DNA from: Syntrophales bacterium
GTDB taxonomy: Bacteria; Desulfobacterota; Syntrophia; Syntrophales; PHBD01
Direction: 5' to 3'
Length of the DNA stretch: 64,000 nt
Assembly (NCBI GenBank): GCA_035363115.1
Contig: DAOSEM010000004.1
Coordinates: 62,001 to 126,000 of the forward strand
The translations under genes and the position numbers were made by a program. Below are positions 34,794-43,080 of this stretch, piece by piece (the first letter of the stretch is position 1; every line of letters begins with the position of its first letter). The notes under the pieces are model-generated. The model made no database searches, was not told the origin of the DNA, and was given only the letters and a program-made list of their open reading frames with translations.

Positions 34794-35585
34794 ATGGACA
34801 GCCAGCAACGGATCGAAGCGGCGGAGGCCATCCGGAATACCCTGCGGCTCAGGACGTTTCCGGTGGCGGTTAAATTCCTGAAAGACGCGAACGATTTTCC
34901 CGAGAAGACGCGCCGGCCCGCCGCGGGGATGGGCAAGCGGGTGGCCCTCTGCCAGGCTGTCACGATGGCCCGCCTCTACGGCTGGACCGTTGGCCTGGCA
35001 AAAGAGGACCTGGTCTGCGTTCCCGCGGCCATCGCCTTCGGATTCAGCAATGCGGAGGACTCCGCGTCCGCCCTGGCCCGGCTGTTCTGCGGCGGAAGCT
35101 ATTCACGGAGCGAGGAGGTGGGCAGCGCAGAGGCCGAGACGATCGTCCGTCTCGGGAAAAGGGAGTACGATGCCATCCTGCTGGCCCCCCTGCACCGGGC
35201 GGCCTTCGATCCGGACACGGTGGCCTTTTACGGCAATCCGGCACAGCTCATGCGGCTCGTCCATGCCTGGACCTACCGGACCGGGAAGCGGGTTGCCGGC
35301 CACTTTGGGGGGAAGGTCGAGTGCACGGAATACCTGCTGGCACCTTTCCGGACGCAGGAGGCCCGCATCGCCGTTCCGGGTACGGGGGACCGCGTCTTCT
35401 CCCTGACGCAGGACGACGAGATGGTCTTTTCGATCCCGGGAGCGGCGCTTGCAGACCTGGCGGCGGACCTCCGGGAGGCCGGGAAAAAGGTGGGCGCCAC
35501 GTATCCCGTCCCCGTGTTTCTGAACTTCCAGCCGGAGTTTCCGCCGCTGTTCAGGGAGTTGGGAAAGGAACTGGGGATATTCTAA
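34794..35585 (+). CDS. DUF169 family protein
   Basis: 263 residues matching DUF169: FPVAVKFL near the start, LCQAVTMARLYGWTVGLAKEDLVC (two conserved Cys), then GFSNAEDSASAL, YDAILLAPL, YGNPAQLMRLVHAW, and a FTSIPGA-like segment. The family is frequent in anaerobes and methanogens and its function is unsettled; the paired cysteines suggest metal or iron-sulfur binding (inference). The start at 34794 is set by GGGGAGGAGG directly upstream; an in-frame ATG at 34776 lies before that site. Confidence 0.8.
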   Translation: MDSQQRIEAAEAIRNTLRLRTFPVAVKFLKDANDFPEKTRRPAAGMGKRVALCQAVTMARLYGWTVGLAKEDLVCVPAAIAFGFSNAEDSASALARLFCGGSYSRSEEVGSAEAETIVRLGKREYDAILLAPLHRAAFDPDTVAFYGNPAQLMRLVHAWTYRTGKRVAGHFGGKVECTEYLLAPFRTQEARIAVPGTGDRVFSLTQDDEMVFSIPGAALADLAADLREAGKKVGATYPVPVFLNFQPEFPPLFRELGKELGIF

Positions 35586-35598
35586 GCGGCTGTTGAAA

Positions 35599-35629
35599 AA
35601 GAGGGATCGTTGATTAACCGGTCCCTCTT
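35599..35629 (-). terminator. terminator between the DUF169 and cyclase genes
   Basis: AAGAGGGA (35599-35606) pairs with TCCCTCTT (35622-35629). The T run (TCTTTTTC) follows on the minus strand, so it mainly ends the convergent cyclase gene at 35655, and may serve both. Confidence 0.65.
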
Positions 35630-35654
35630 CCTGCTTTCGACGGGCTGTCGTCGG

Positions 35655-36281
35655 TCATTTGTAGATGACCCGGTAGGCCTTCTCCGCACCCGGGGGAACC
35701 TCGTCGATCTCCTCGAATCCCAGTTCCTTCATGTCCCCCGCATGATTGCTGACCGCCCGGGTCACCAGGATTTCCCAGGCCTTGGCGGTGTCTTCCCCGA
35801 GCTTGCTGGCGGCGTTCACCTCCGCACCGAAGACGTCAGTGTCGCCGATCCGGAGGATTCGCCCGTATCCCAGTCCGATGCAGAGGAGAATCCGCTCCTC
35901 TTCGGGGCGGTTCTCGTTGTACGTCCGGAGTGTGTGTTGCATCTCGATGGAGCATTCAAGGGCCTTCGGGACGTTTCGGAAGATCACCATGAAGCTGTCC
36001 CCCTCCACCTTCAGCAGGATGCCGTCGTGATTTTCGATGATCGGGATCAGGATGCGCTGGGACTCGAAAATCGTCTGCAGGAAATGGATGATCCCGAATT
36101 GGGCGACGTTGCGGGAGAAGCCCGACAGGTCAGTGAACATGACACACCAGGTCTCGCCGAACAGATCCCAGATGCGGTTGTCGATCTTCTCTTTGTCCGC
36201 TCCGGGGATCAGCCGCTCCTCAATGAGTCTTTCCAGCCGGTCCTCCGACGCACTGAGGTAAATGGATTTCTTGTATGACAT
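35655..36281 (-). CDS. class III adenylate/guanylate cyclase domain protein
   Basis: 208 residues, essentially one cyclase catalytic domain and no membrane segment. The two metal Asp are present (MFTDLSGFS, Asp51; VEGDSF, Asp95), as is the K-x-x-GD Lys91. In the VNAASKL segment Asn156 is kept, but the transition-state Arg found in most family members is Lys160. The protein may be a low-activity or altered cyclase. The start at 36281 has GGGAGG upstream. It is the last gene of a minus-strand run starting at 38855. A cNMP-binding YihY fusion elsewhere in the window could be one target (inference). Confidence 0.82.
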   Translation of the reverse strand: MSYKKSIYLSASEDRLERLIEERLIPGADKEKIDNRIWDLFGETWCVMFTDLSGFSRNVAQFGIIHFLQTIFESQRILIPIIENHDGILLKVEGDSFMVIFRNVPKALECSIEMQHTLRTYNENRPEEERILLCIGLGYGRILRIGDTDVFGAEVNAASKLGEDTAKAWEILVTRAVSNHAGDMKELGFEEIDEVPPGAEKAYRVIYK

Positions 36282-36386
36282 GGCGCACCTCCCTCTCATG
36301 AACGCTGGATGCCCGGGGGACGGGGTCCTCCGGACGGCGGGACCGTCATCCGGGCGGAACCTGGACGATCCGCCATCGGATCGTTT

Positions 36387-37361
36387 TCATCGTCTCCGCT
36401 TCTTGCGGGGATGCCGGTTTGGTTTGGCCGGCTCGCCGGCCAGAAGCGATGGGAAGGCGGTCTTGAAGCGATCCGCCTTGCCGCGCGGAACATTGAGGCT
36501 GTGATGACCCGCGGGGAGAGAATGCCCCCGGATCTCCGGGTTCAGCTCCCGGATGACCTTGTAGGTCGTGTCGCAGGCCTTGGCCAGCAGGGTCACGGGA
36601 ACCTCGCGAGGGCTGTCGAACTCCACCCGGTCGAAGACCAGGGGCGGATAGAGGAGCCCCGGGGGGATCCGGTATCCGAAGAACTGCGGATTGGTCAGGA
36701 TGATCTTGGCGGCGAGGATGCGGAAGATGTACTGCTCTGTCTCGATGGGCAGGTTCAGGTCGAAATAGTTCTTCTGCCCCTGGATGTCCATGGCGCTGTG
36801 GATCCTCTGCTCGCCGGCATTGTAGGCGGCGGCGGCCAGGGTCCAGGATCCGAACTTCCGGTGCAGGATCTCGAAGTAATGCAATGCGGCTTCGGTGGAG
36901 CGCTCGAAGCTGAGCCGGTCGTCGAACCAGGTGTTGACCCGGAGTCCGTTGCGTTTGGCCGTGGATTCAATGAACTGCCAGGGACCCACGGCTTTCGCCG
37001 ACGAGTAGGCGTAGGTGCGCAGCGAGCTCTCCGCCACGGCGACGTACTTCAGGTCGTCCGGGAGACCCCGCTCGTGCAGCTTCTTTTCCAGGTACGGGAA
37101 ATATCGGGCGGCGCGTTTGAGCAGCAGGATGACCCGCTCGTGGTTGTAGGCGGTGACGATGAGCGATTCATCCAGAAGTTCCCGCAGGTCCTGCCGCTCC
37201 AGGGGAACGGTCTCGCCGAAGAGGACCGCCTGGGAAGGAACGTCGAAGACGGGAATGCAAGGGGCCGTTCCCTCACGGGCCGGTACCGTGGCCGGCACCA
37301 CAATGATGGTGATTGCCAGGAGCAGGGTCGGGAGCAGACGGTGCCGGCAGCGTTTCATCAT
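36387..37361 (-). CDS. lytic transglycosylase (MltD-like)
   Basis: 324 residues with signal peptide about 1-28. An SLT domain at about 90-230 holds the catalytic Glu111 in VAVAESSLRTYA, followed by GPWQFIESTA and AYNAGEQRI. A C-terminal LysM-like segment (VTLLAKACDTTYKVIRELNPEIRG) may bind peptidoglycan, and the tail is very basic (HPRKKRRR). It cleaves the MurNAc-GlcNAc bond with anhydro product formation in the periplasm. The family is well established; regulation is not visible. Confidence 0.87.
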   Translation of the reverse strand: MMKRCRHRLLPTLLLAITIIVVPATVPAREGTAPCIPVFDVPSQAVLFGETVPLERQDLRELLDESLIVTAYNHERVILLLKRAARYFPYLEKKLHERGLPDDLKYVAVAESSLRTYAYSSAKAVGPWQFIESTAKRNGLRVNTWFDDRLSFERSTEAALHYFEILHRKFGSWTLAAAAYNAGEQRIHSAMDIQGQKNYFDLNLPIETEQYIFRILAAKIILTNPQFFGYRIPPGLLYPPLVFDRVEFDSPREVPVTLLAKACDTTYKVIRELNPEIRGHSLPAGHHSLNVPRGKADRFKTAFPSLLAGEPAKPNRHPRKKRRR

Positions 37362-37377
37362 GAATCGCTCCTCCCCG

Positions 37378-37953
37378 TCAGCCGTTGATTTTCTTCAGAA
37401 GCCAGGCCATGTTCCGGCCCAGGTCCTTCATGGTCTGCACCCCCTCCTGGTCCTTGAGGACGTCGCCGGGGTCCCGGCCGACCCCGAGGCTCCAGTAGCT
37501 CGACCCGGGCATGACCGTCTGCATGTAGTGTAGAAACAGGTTCATGGAATTGAAGGCGGGGACGGCGCCGGCGCGGCGGACGGCCACCACGGAGGCGGCG
37601 ACCTTGCGCTTGAGCATGTAGTCGTTGGCCCGGCCGACGAATCCGCAGCGCTCGATGAAGGCCCGCATGCCCGCCGACACGTCGGAGAAATAGGTCGGGG
37701 AGCCAAGGAGAATGCCCTCCGCGTCCAGCATCTTTCCGATCACCTCGTTGACCATGTCCTTGTCGACGGAGCATCGCCGGTCCTTGTTCTTGAAGCATTT
37801 GTAGCAGGCGAGGCAGCCCTGGGGGGCCCGGCCGGCCATCTGGATCAGTTCCGTTCCGATTCCCTCGGCCTTCAGCTCATCCAGAACCAGGTTCAGGAGG
37901 ATGGCGGTGTTCCCGTCCTTGCGGGCGCTTCCATTCAGCGCGACGACCTTCAT
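37378..37953 (-). CDS. flavodoxin-fold NADPH-dependent FMN reductase / iron-sulfur flavoprotein-like
   Basis: 191 residues. NGSARKDGNT is the FMN phosphate loop; GSPTYFSDVSAGMRAFIERCG is the FMN-contacting segment. Residues about 47-60 hold C-x2-C-x2-C-x7-C (CLACYKCFKNKDRRC), the compact motif of archaeal and bacterial iron-sulfur flavoproteins that ligate a 4Fe-4S cluster. It is likely a redox protein moving electrons between ferredoxin and small acceptors, or scavenging oxygen species. Its start overlaps the stop of the upstream metallo-beta-lactamase-fold gene by ATGA, so the two are coupled. Confidence 0.85.
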   Translation of the reverse strand: MKVVALNGSARKDGNTAILLNLVLDELKAEGIGTELIQMAGRAPQGCLACYKCFKNKDRRCSVDKDMVNEVIGKMLDAEGILLGSPTYFSDVSAGMRAFIERCGFVGRANDYMLKRKVAASVVAVRRAGAVPAFNSMNLFLHYMQTVMPGSSYWSLGVGRDPGDVLKDQEGVQTMKDLGRNMAWLLKKING

Positions 37954-38855
37954 GATGATTCTCCTTTCGTGGATTCACGGCTCCTGCGGAGCAGGAGCCG
38001 GCAGCAGCCGATGATGTTCTCTTCTGGATACAGGGTCAGCTCGTCCCGATAGCTCGCAGTGTAGAGATCGCGGAGGATTTCCTCGTCCGGCCGGGAGTCG
38101 CCGAGGATCCGCTCCCGGATCTCCCGGGCGGCCCGGCGGGCCTCCGCGAAGGCCCGGGACACCTCTTCGGCGCCCGAGAAGGTTCCCTGGTGGGGGAGGC
38201 CGATGAACCGGGGCCTCAGGGCCTCGAACCGGTCGATGGTTTTCATGTAATCGGCATAGCCGGTGAAGTAGATGGGGAAGAATCCCTGACCCGGCAGCAG
38301 GTAGCCCAGGCTGTCGGAGACAAGCAGGACGCCGGTCTCCGGGACGTGGACGGCCAGGTTGCCCGGGGAGTGTCCCGGGGCGTCCAGGAAGACCAAGGTC
38401 CGCCCGCCCAGGTCGATCGATTCGCCTTCGCTCACGACCCGGCAGCCTTCCAGGGATGGAGGTTCCGCGAGGGTCGGTCGGTCGGTCCGCAGGCCCTTGC
38501 CGGCGAGGAACCGGGTGATGAAGCGGTCGTCCGCCACGAGCGAGGCGCCCGTGCGGGGATGGGCCAGGAACTCCGGAGCCCCCTCCCCGGCGATGACGGT
38601 CGCGCCGGGAAAGGCTTCCCGCAGGGCGGGAAGGCCGTTGATGTGGTCCGCATGGGGGTGGCTGACGACGAGAAAATCGGGACGGACCCCGAGGGAGGAA
38701 AGCTGGCCGATGACGAGGTCGGCCGTGGCGGATACGCCGGCCTCCACCAGGGCGGATCGGTCCGTGCCTTCGATCAGGTAATGGTGGAAATAGTCGTGTC
38801 CCAGGACAGTCAGACCTTCGGCGAGGCGAAGCGGATACTGCCGGTTTCGCTCCAT
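37950..38855 (-). CDS. metallo-beta-lactamase-fold hydrolase
   Basis: About 301 residues. HPHADH (His66, His68, Asp70, His71) is the metal motif, with GHSPGN and the distal Asp (LLVSDS) and His (GLPHQGT) also visible. No signal peptide, so it is cytosolic. The substrate could be a thioester such as a glyoxalase II-type substrate, a lactone or a quorum signal; sequence alone does not decide. The ATG at 38855 is used; an in-frame GTG 60 bp upstream (38915) is possible but adds a non-conserved segment. It is the first gene of the minus-strand run down to 35655. Confidence 0.82.
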   Translation of the reverse strand: MERNRQYPLRLAEGLTVLGHDYFHHYLIEGTDRSALVEAGVSATADLVIGQLSSLGVRPDFLVVSHPHADHINGLPALREAFPGATVIAGEGAPEFLAHPRTGASLVADDRFITRFLAGKGLRTDRPTLAEPPSLEGCRVVSEGESIDLGGRTLVFLDAPGHSPGNLAVHVPETGVLLVSDSLGYLLPGQGFFPIYFTGYADYMKTIDRFEALRPRFIGLPHQGTFSGAEEVSRAFAEARRAAREIRERILGDSRPDEEILRDLYTASYRDELTLYPEENIIGCCRLLLRRSRESTKGESS

Positions 38856-39116
38856 GGGCAAGGCGTGTCCTCCGGATTCGTTGATGCGGCGCGGGGTTCC
38901 CGAAGACCTTGCCACAACCGCCCGTGAAAATCAACCCGCTGACCACCGCCCGTCGATGATTCGATCCCCCGCTTCGGTAACATTTTTCTGTAAGGCAACG
39001 GGCGCCTCCGATAACGGGTCGGATTTGTTTTCCATGTTGTACGACAAAGAATCCGGCTGATTTTTCAGAGCGCCTGTTGCCTCTCGCTTCCGGGAGGAGA
39101 CCCTGCAACCTGGCGA

Positions 39117-39145
39117 TTGACAAGCCGTGCCGCTGCGGATAGATA
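39117..39145 (+). promoter_or_regulatory. sigma-70-type promoter of the CsgG-like lipoprotein gene
   Basis: A perfect -35 TTGACA (39117-39122), a 17-bp spacer and a -10-like TAGATA (39140-39145) lie 35-60 bp before the ATG at 39180. The 324-bp gap (38856-39179) between the divergent genes holds no gene; it must also contain the minus-strand promoter for the gene starting at 38855, not clearly seen. Confidence 0.5.
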
Positions 39146-39179
39146 AAGGCCGTTCGCAAATCGGGGGAGGTGGAACATC

Positions 39180-39815
39180 ATGGGAAGAAGATCGCTGCTC
39201 GTCCTGTCGGGGCTGATCCTGGTTCTCGTTACCGGCTGCGCCCCGCCGGTGATTCACAAGATCAACGCCTCGCGGGAATTTGACGCGGCTCGCATTCAGC
39301 GCATCGCCATCCTGAACTTCGACCGCGGACCGGGAATAAACCTGGCGCGGGAAGTCCTGGTCGACAAGTTTACCGCCGCCCTTGTGGATTCAAGGTTCCG
39401 GATCGTGGATCGGACGGACACGAGGAAGATCATGGAAGAGGCCAAGTTCCAGCAGGCCGGCGGGGCAATGATCGATGAAACGACCCGGGAAAAGCTGCGC
39501 CAGCTCGGCGCCGACACGATCCTGACGGGAACCCTCCACACCTACCAGGAAGAGCGGAAGGGCAACTTCGTCCTCTACTCGGAAGTCCACCTCACCGCCA
39601 AGCTCCTCAAGGTGGAGACGGGCCAGGTGCTCTGGTCCGGCGAGATCATGAAGCGGTCCAAGGCGAAGAACCTGGGAGAAAAGAAGCTCCTGAGCATGAT
39701 CGACCGCGAGTCCGAGGCCGATTCGGCGGGAAAACTCCTGGACGACATCATCTCCGACATGGCCGATTCCTTCAAGGAAAAGAAGCCTTTCCTGGAAAAG
39801 ATCAAGGTCTGGTGA
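39180..39815 (+). CDS. CsgG-like lipoprotein
   Basis: 211 residues. Lipobox VTGC (Cys20) after a Leu/Val-rich core. The body is CsgG-like: RIAILNFDRGPGINLAREVLVDKFTAALVDSRFRIVDRTD, then a QLGADTILTGTLHTY strand pair and KVETGQVLWSGEI. Family members form outer-membrane pores in curli export or act as periplasmic accessory factors; with no curli genes near, the second is more likely (inference). A GGGGGAGG ribosome site is clear. It resembles the C-terminal domain of the larger lipoprotein at 29020. Confidence 0.8.
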   Translation: MGRRSLLVLSGLILVLVTGCAPPVIHKINASREFDAARIQRIAILNFDRGPGINLAREVLVDKFTAALVDSRFRIVDRTDTRKIMEEAKFQQAGGAMIDETTREKLRQLGADTILTGTLHTYQEERKGNFVLYSEVHLTAKLLKVETGQVLWSGEIMKRSKAKNLGEKKLLSMIDRESEADSAGKLLDDIISDMADSFKEKKPFLEKIKVW

Positions 39816-39823
39816 TCCATACC

Positions 39824-40279
39824 ATGCCCCGAATCCTGATTGTCTATTCCTCCCAGACGGGCAACACGGAGCGGATGGCCCGGGCCGTGGCGGAGGGCGT
39901 GGGGCAAATCGAGGGTGCCGTTGCGGTCCTGAAGCGGGCCGGCGACGCGACCCTGGACGATCTTCTAGCCGCCGACGGCCTGGCCGTCGGGACACCCGAG
40001 AACTTCGGCTACATGGCCGGGGCCGTGAAGGACTTCTTCGACCGGACCTTCTATCCCGCCCAGGACAAGGTCTTCCGGAAACCCTACGCGGTCTTCGTCA
40101 GCGCCGGAAACGACGGAACGGGAGCCCTGGCGGCGGTCGAGCGGATCGCCCTGGGGTACAAGTTCAAGCGGGTCATCGAACCGGTCATCTCCCGGGGAGC
40201 CCTCAAAGAGGAGGTCCTGGAGCAGTGTCGGGAGCTGGGCGGGGTCCTGGCCGGCGGGTGCGAGGCGGGGATTTTCTGA
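39824..40279 (+). CDS. flavodoxin family protein
   Basis: 151 residues. SSQTGNTERMA is the FMN phosphate loop and GTPENFGYMAG the flavin-binding turn, followed by DFFDRTFYP, a layout like WrbA/flavodoxin-type NAD(P)H reductases. It would bind FMN and act as an electron carrier. The ATG at 39824 fits the flavodoxin start; a GTG at 39812 would overlap the previous stop and add four residues. It follows the CsgG-like lipoprotein by only 8 bp, so the two are co-transcribed, though no functional link is obvious. Confidence 0.82.
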   Translation: MPRILIVYSSQTGNTERMARAVAEGVGQIEGAVAVLKRAGDATLDDLLAADGLAVGTPENFGYMAGAVKDFFDRTFYPAQDKVFRKPYAVFVSAGNDGTGALAAVERIALGYKFKRVIEPVISRGALKEEVLEQCRELGGVLAGGCEAGIF

Positions 40280-40312
40280 CGGAGCCGGCTGGTCTGTCCG
40301 CAAACCCGGTAG

Positions 40313-41308
40313 TCACGTAAGGCAGACCCGCGAAAGGCGCGCCACGTTCTCGTCCTCCCCCATGGCGATGAGCTTGTCCCCCCGTTCGATCACGTAGGTC
40401 GCCAGCGGGTTGAAGATCATCCTCCCCGACTCTTTCTTGACCGCCACGATGATGAGTCCGTATTTCAGGCGGATCTCCGAATCCTCCAGTGTCTTGCCGA
40501 TGATGGACGAGCCCTCGCAGACGTTCATCTCCTCCATGCGCAGTTCCAGGCTGGCCCGGTTGGTCGTGATCTCGATGAAGTCCAGCATCGCGGGCCGCAG
40601 GATGGCCATGGACATCCGCATGCCCCCGAAGGTGTAGGGGGACATGACCCGGTCGGCCCCGGCCCGCAGGAGGCGGTGTTCCGAGGCCTCGTCCTCGGAA
40701 CGGGAGAGGATCCAGACGTTCGGGTTGAGTTCCTTGGAGGTCAGGATCACGTACAGGTTTTCGGCGTCCGAGGGCAGCACGCAGACAACCCCCCTGGCCC
40801 GCTTCACCCCCGCCTCGATGAGGCACTTGTCCTGGGTGGCGTCGCCTTTGCAATAGATGAACCCCTCTTCGGCGATTCGCTCGATCACCTCGGCGCTGCT
40901 GTCGATCACGACGAAGGGGACCTTTTCCGCCTTCAGCTCCCTGCCGATGAGGTGCCCGATCCGCCCGCAGCCGCAGATGATGTAGTGATTGCTCATTTTT
41001 TCGATCATTTTTTCCAGCCTTCCTCTCCCGAGAATGATCCGCAGCCTTCCCTCCACCATGTTCTGAGCCAGGAGTCCCACGGTGTAGAACATCGTTCCCA
41101 CGCCGAGCAGAATCAGAACGATGGTGAACAGCCGGCCCTGCAGGGTGCGGGGCATGAAGTCGCCGTAGCCGACCGTCGAGATCGTGACGACGGTGGCGTA
41201 GAATGAATCCAGGATCTCCCAGCCCTCGGTGGCGTGGTACCCGAGCGTACCCATCAGAATGAGGATGACGAGACCCGTGGCGGCAATCCTGAGCTGGTGG
41301 CTGAACAT
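40313..41308 (-). CDS. two-TM K+ channel with RCK (TrkA-N/TrkA-C) domains
   Basis: 331 residues. Two transmembrane helices (GLVILILMGTLGYHA and FTIVLILLGVGTMFYTVGLL) flank the selectivity filter TVGYGD (45-50). A Rossmann TrkA-N domain follows (HYIICGCGRIG, VVIDSS, GDATQ) and an RCK-C domain ends the protein (GLIIVAVKK, ERGDKLIAMG). This is the MthK/Kch plan: K+ conductance gated by ligand binding to the RCK ring. The start at 41308 is preferred over in-frame codons upstream, which lack conservation. A hairpin with CTCCGG/CCGGAG and CGGGCA/TGCCCG arms lies at about 41345-41385 between this gene and the one upstream. Confidence 0.92.
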   Translation of the reverse strand: MFSHQLRIAATGLVILILMGTLGYHATEGWEILDSFYATVVTISTVGYGDFMPRTLQGRLFTIVLILLGVGTMFYTVGLLAQNMVEGRLRIILGRGRLEKMIEKMSNHYIICGCGRIGHLIGRELKAEKVPFVVIDSSAEVIERIAEEGFIYCKGDATQDKCLIEAGVKRARGVVCVLPSDAENLYVILTSKELNPNVWILSRSEDEASEHRLLRAGADRVMSPYTFGGMRMSMAILRPAMLDFIEITTNRASLELRMEEMNVCEGSSIIGKTLEDSEIRLKYGLIIVAVKKESGRMIFNPLATYVIERGDKLIAMGEDENVARLSRVCLT

Positions 41309-41425
41309 GATTCGAATCGTTCCCCGATGAAACGGCCTGCGTTGCGGGCATCGGGTCCTCCGGCTCATGGGATCCGGAGTGCCCGAACGGTCAGGGCAGA
41401 AACCGGTGCAGCTTCGGGATGCCCC

Positions 41426-42607
41426 CTACTGCAACGGGAAGACGTAGGGCAGGAGCTCCGAGACCGTCACCGTCCGGTATCCGCCGCTCCCATCCTCGAT
41501 CAGCACCAGGGTCTCCCCGCCGAACTCATAGAGAAGCTGTCGCTCTTCCGCCGTCGGGGCGGCCAGCTTGTCGCCCGGCTGGAGGTTCACCGCCGCCCGG
41601 AACCGGGTCTCCCCGGCGGCTACAGCGTTGTGGACCGCGACGGACAGGGCCGTCTCCGTGTAGGGGAAGATGCCGTTTTCGATGTTGCACCCGGTGTAGA
41701 TGTTGCCCGAGGCCATCAGGACGGCCGCTCCCACGGGGAAGTTCGAGTAGGGCGCGTAGGCGAAGCGGGAAGCCTGCCGGGCGCTGTCCCGGAGCCTCTG
41801 CATCTCGGCCGCGGAGAGCTCCTCCACGAACCAGCGGCGGTAGATCTTCTCGTACGTTCCATCCGTGCGGATCCGGAAGAGACCCTCGTTAAGCCAGGAG
41901 AGCAGCTCACGGTCGGTCTTCCGGACGGCGTAGTAGAGGGAGGAGACCATTACGGGCGTGCTCAGGGGGTGAATGTTTTTGAGGCCGTGCTTCTTCATGT
42001 TGTAGAAGGCGGTTTTTTCCGAGCCGATGAAGGCCTCCGCCTCTCCCTTCGAGAGGGCCAGGAGGGCGCTGGTCTCCGTGTCGAACAGGACCGTTTTGAT
42101 TCCCTTTTCCTCCGCCAGGCCGACATAGAGAGACCCCTTCTGGGTTGCGGCCTTGTGGTTCTTGAGATCGGCGGGAATCCGCCAGGGCTTTCCCGCCGTC
42201 GTGAAGAGGCTGACCTTGAATTCCGTCAGGGGCAGGTTCGGGAACAGGTAGCGATCCTTCCGCTCTCCGGTCTTCTTCATTCCCGAGGTCACATGGACCT
42301 TCCCGGTGTCGAGGTCCTTCTGCGCCTTCTCCCACTGCATGGGCTTGAGGACCAGCTTCACGTCCCGCCCCTGGAGGACGGCCTCCAGGACGTCGATGTC
42401 GAAGCCCCTCGGCCGTCCTTCTTCGAGATACGTGTACGGGGGATAGTCCTCGTCGAACGCATAGACGACCTCCCGGGGGGCCGCCGTGGCGGACGTCCCG
42501 GAGAGGAGGACCCAGAGGGCCACAAGGAGGGCCGTCAGCATCGGGAAAGCGGAAAACGGAGGCGTCTGTTCAGGGAAGAGGGGCCGTGTTCTGGATGCGT
42601 GAATCAT
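41426..42607 (-). CDS. periplasmic substrate-binding protein (SBP_bac_3) fused to a degenerate cytidine-deaminase domain
   Basis: 393 residues in one unbroken frame with a strong GGAGG ribosome site. A signal peptide ends near residue 43. Residues about 45-262 are an amino-acid-type ABC solute-binding domain (VYAFDEDYPPYTYLEEG, GFDIDVLEAV, GTYEKIYRRWF). Residues about 268-393 align with cytidine deaminase: FAYAPYSNFPVGAA and TGCNIEN are kept, but the CAE motif reads TAL (Thr319, Leu321) and the PCGAC motif reads PTAEE (Thr352, Glu355). The catalytic Glu and all three zinc Cys are therefore missing, so this part should not deaminate. It may instead bind a nucleoside or serve as a structural module in the periplasm (inference). 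No ABC permease genes are adjacent. Confidence 0.85.
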   Translation of the reverse strand: MIHASRTRPLFPEQTPPFSAFPMLTALLVALWVLLSGTSATAAPREVVYAFDEDYPPYTYLEEGRPRGFDIDVLEAVLQGRDVKLVLKPMQWEKAQKDLDTGKVHVTSGMKKTGERKDRYLFPNLPLTEFKVSLFTTAGKPWRIPADLKNHKAATQKGSLYVGLAEEKGIKTVLFDTETSALLALSKGEAEAFIGSEKTAFYNMKKHGLKNIHPLSTPVMVSSLYYAVRKTDRELLSWLNEGLFRIRTDGTYEKIYRRWFVEELSAAEMQRLRDSARQASRFAYAPYSNFPVGAAVLMASGNIYTGCNIENGIFPYTETALSVAVHNAVAAGETRFRAAVNLQPGDKLAAPTAEERQLLYEFGGETLVLIEDGSGGYRTVTVSELLPYVFPLQ

Positions 42608-42828
42608 CGTGTTCCTCCTTTATCAGCGGTCCTTCCGGACGGGATTGCCGTCCGCCGGTTCAGGGAACCTGGTTTCCCGCCGGCCTATTGGTGAAGGGGT
42701 TTGTTTTTTCTGTCAAGAACAAAGGCGTGTCAGGGCGGTTTTCCCGGATGACGAACCGGCCCGGCCGGGGGGCGAGCCACCGACCGGACTCCGGGGCTCA
42801 CCGGCCGCGATTTTCCTCTGAAAAAAAG

Positions 42829-42857
42829 TTGACGGACGGGGAAAAACTCCATATGCT
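42829..42857 (+). promoter_or_regulatory. sigma-70-type promoter upstream of miaB
   Basis: -35 TTGACG (42829-42834), 17-bp spacer, -10 TATGCT (42852-42857). It lies about 220 bp before the miaB start, giving a long leader with an 8-bp hairpin ACCGGAAC/GTTCCGGT (42912-42939). The rest of the 473-bp gap (42608-43080) contains no supported gene; its left end also carries the minus-strand ribosome site of the binding-protein fusion. Confidence 0.55.
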
Positions 42858-43080
42858 TCCCCACGTTTCGTCCTTTCCCTCGGCGGGGACGCGGCGGGTC
42901 CGACGGAGCTGACCGGAACGGGTTGGTTCCTGTTCCGGTGAGCCCGTCGAACCGGGCGCACCGTGCCTCTGGTTTTTTTCGACGCCGTCTGGAAGATTGC
43001 ACACTTGGCTTTTCATGAAACGTCGTGGATAAGGGAGTGCCGGAACGGGCTGCTGTTTCCCGTTGCGGCGGCTATTGGAT

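Noticed and set aside
42900..42970. Possible tRNA-like fold in the miaB leader
   Set aside because: There is an 8-bp hairpin and a short second stem, but no acceptor/anticodon arrangement or TTC loop.
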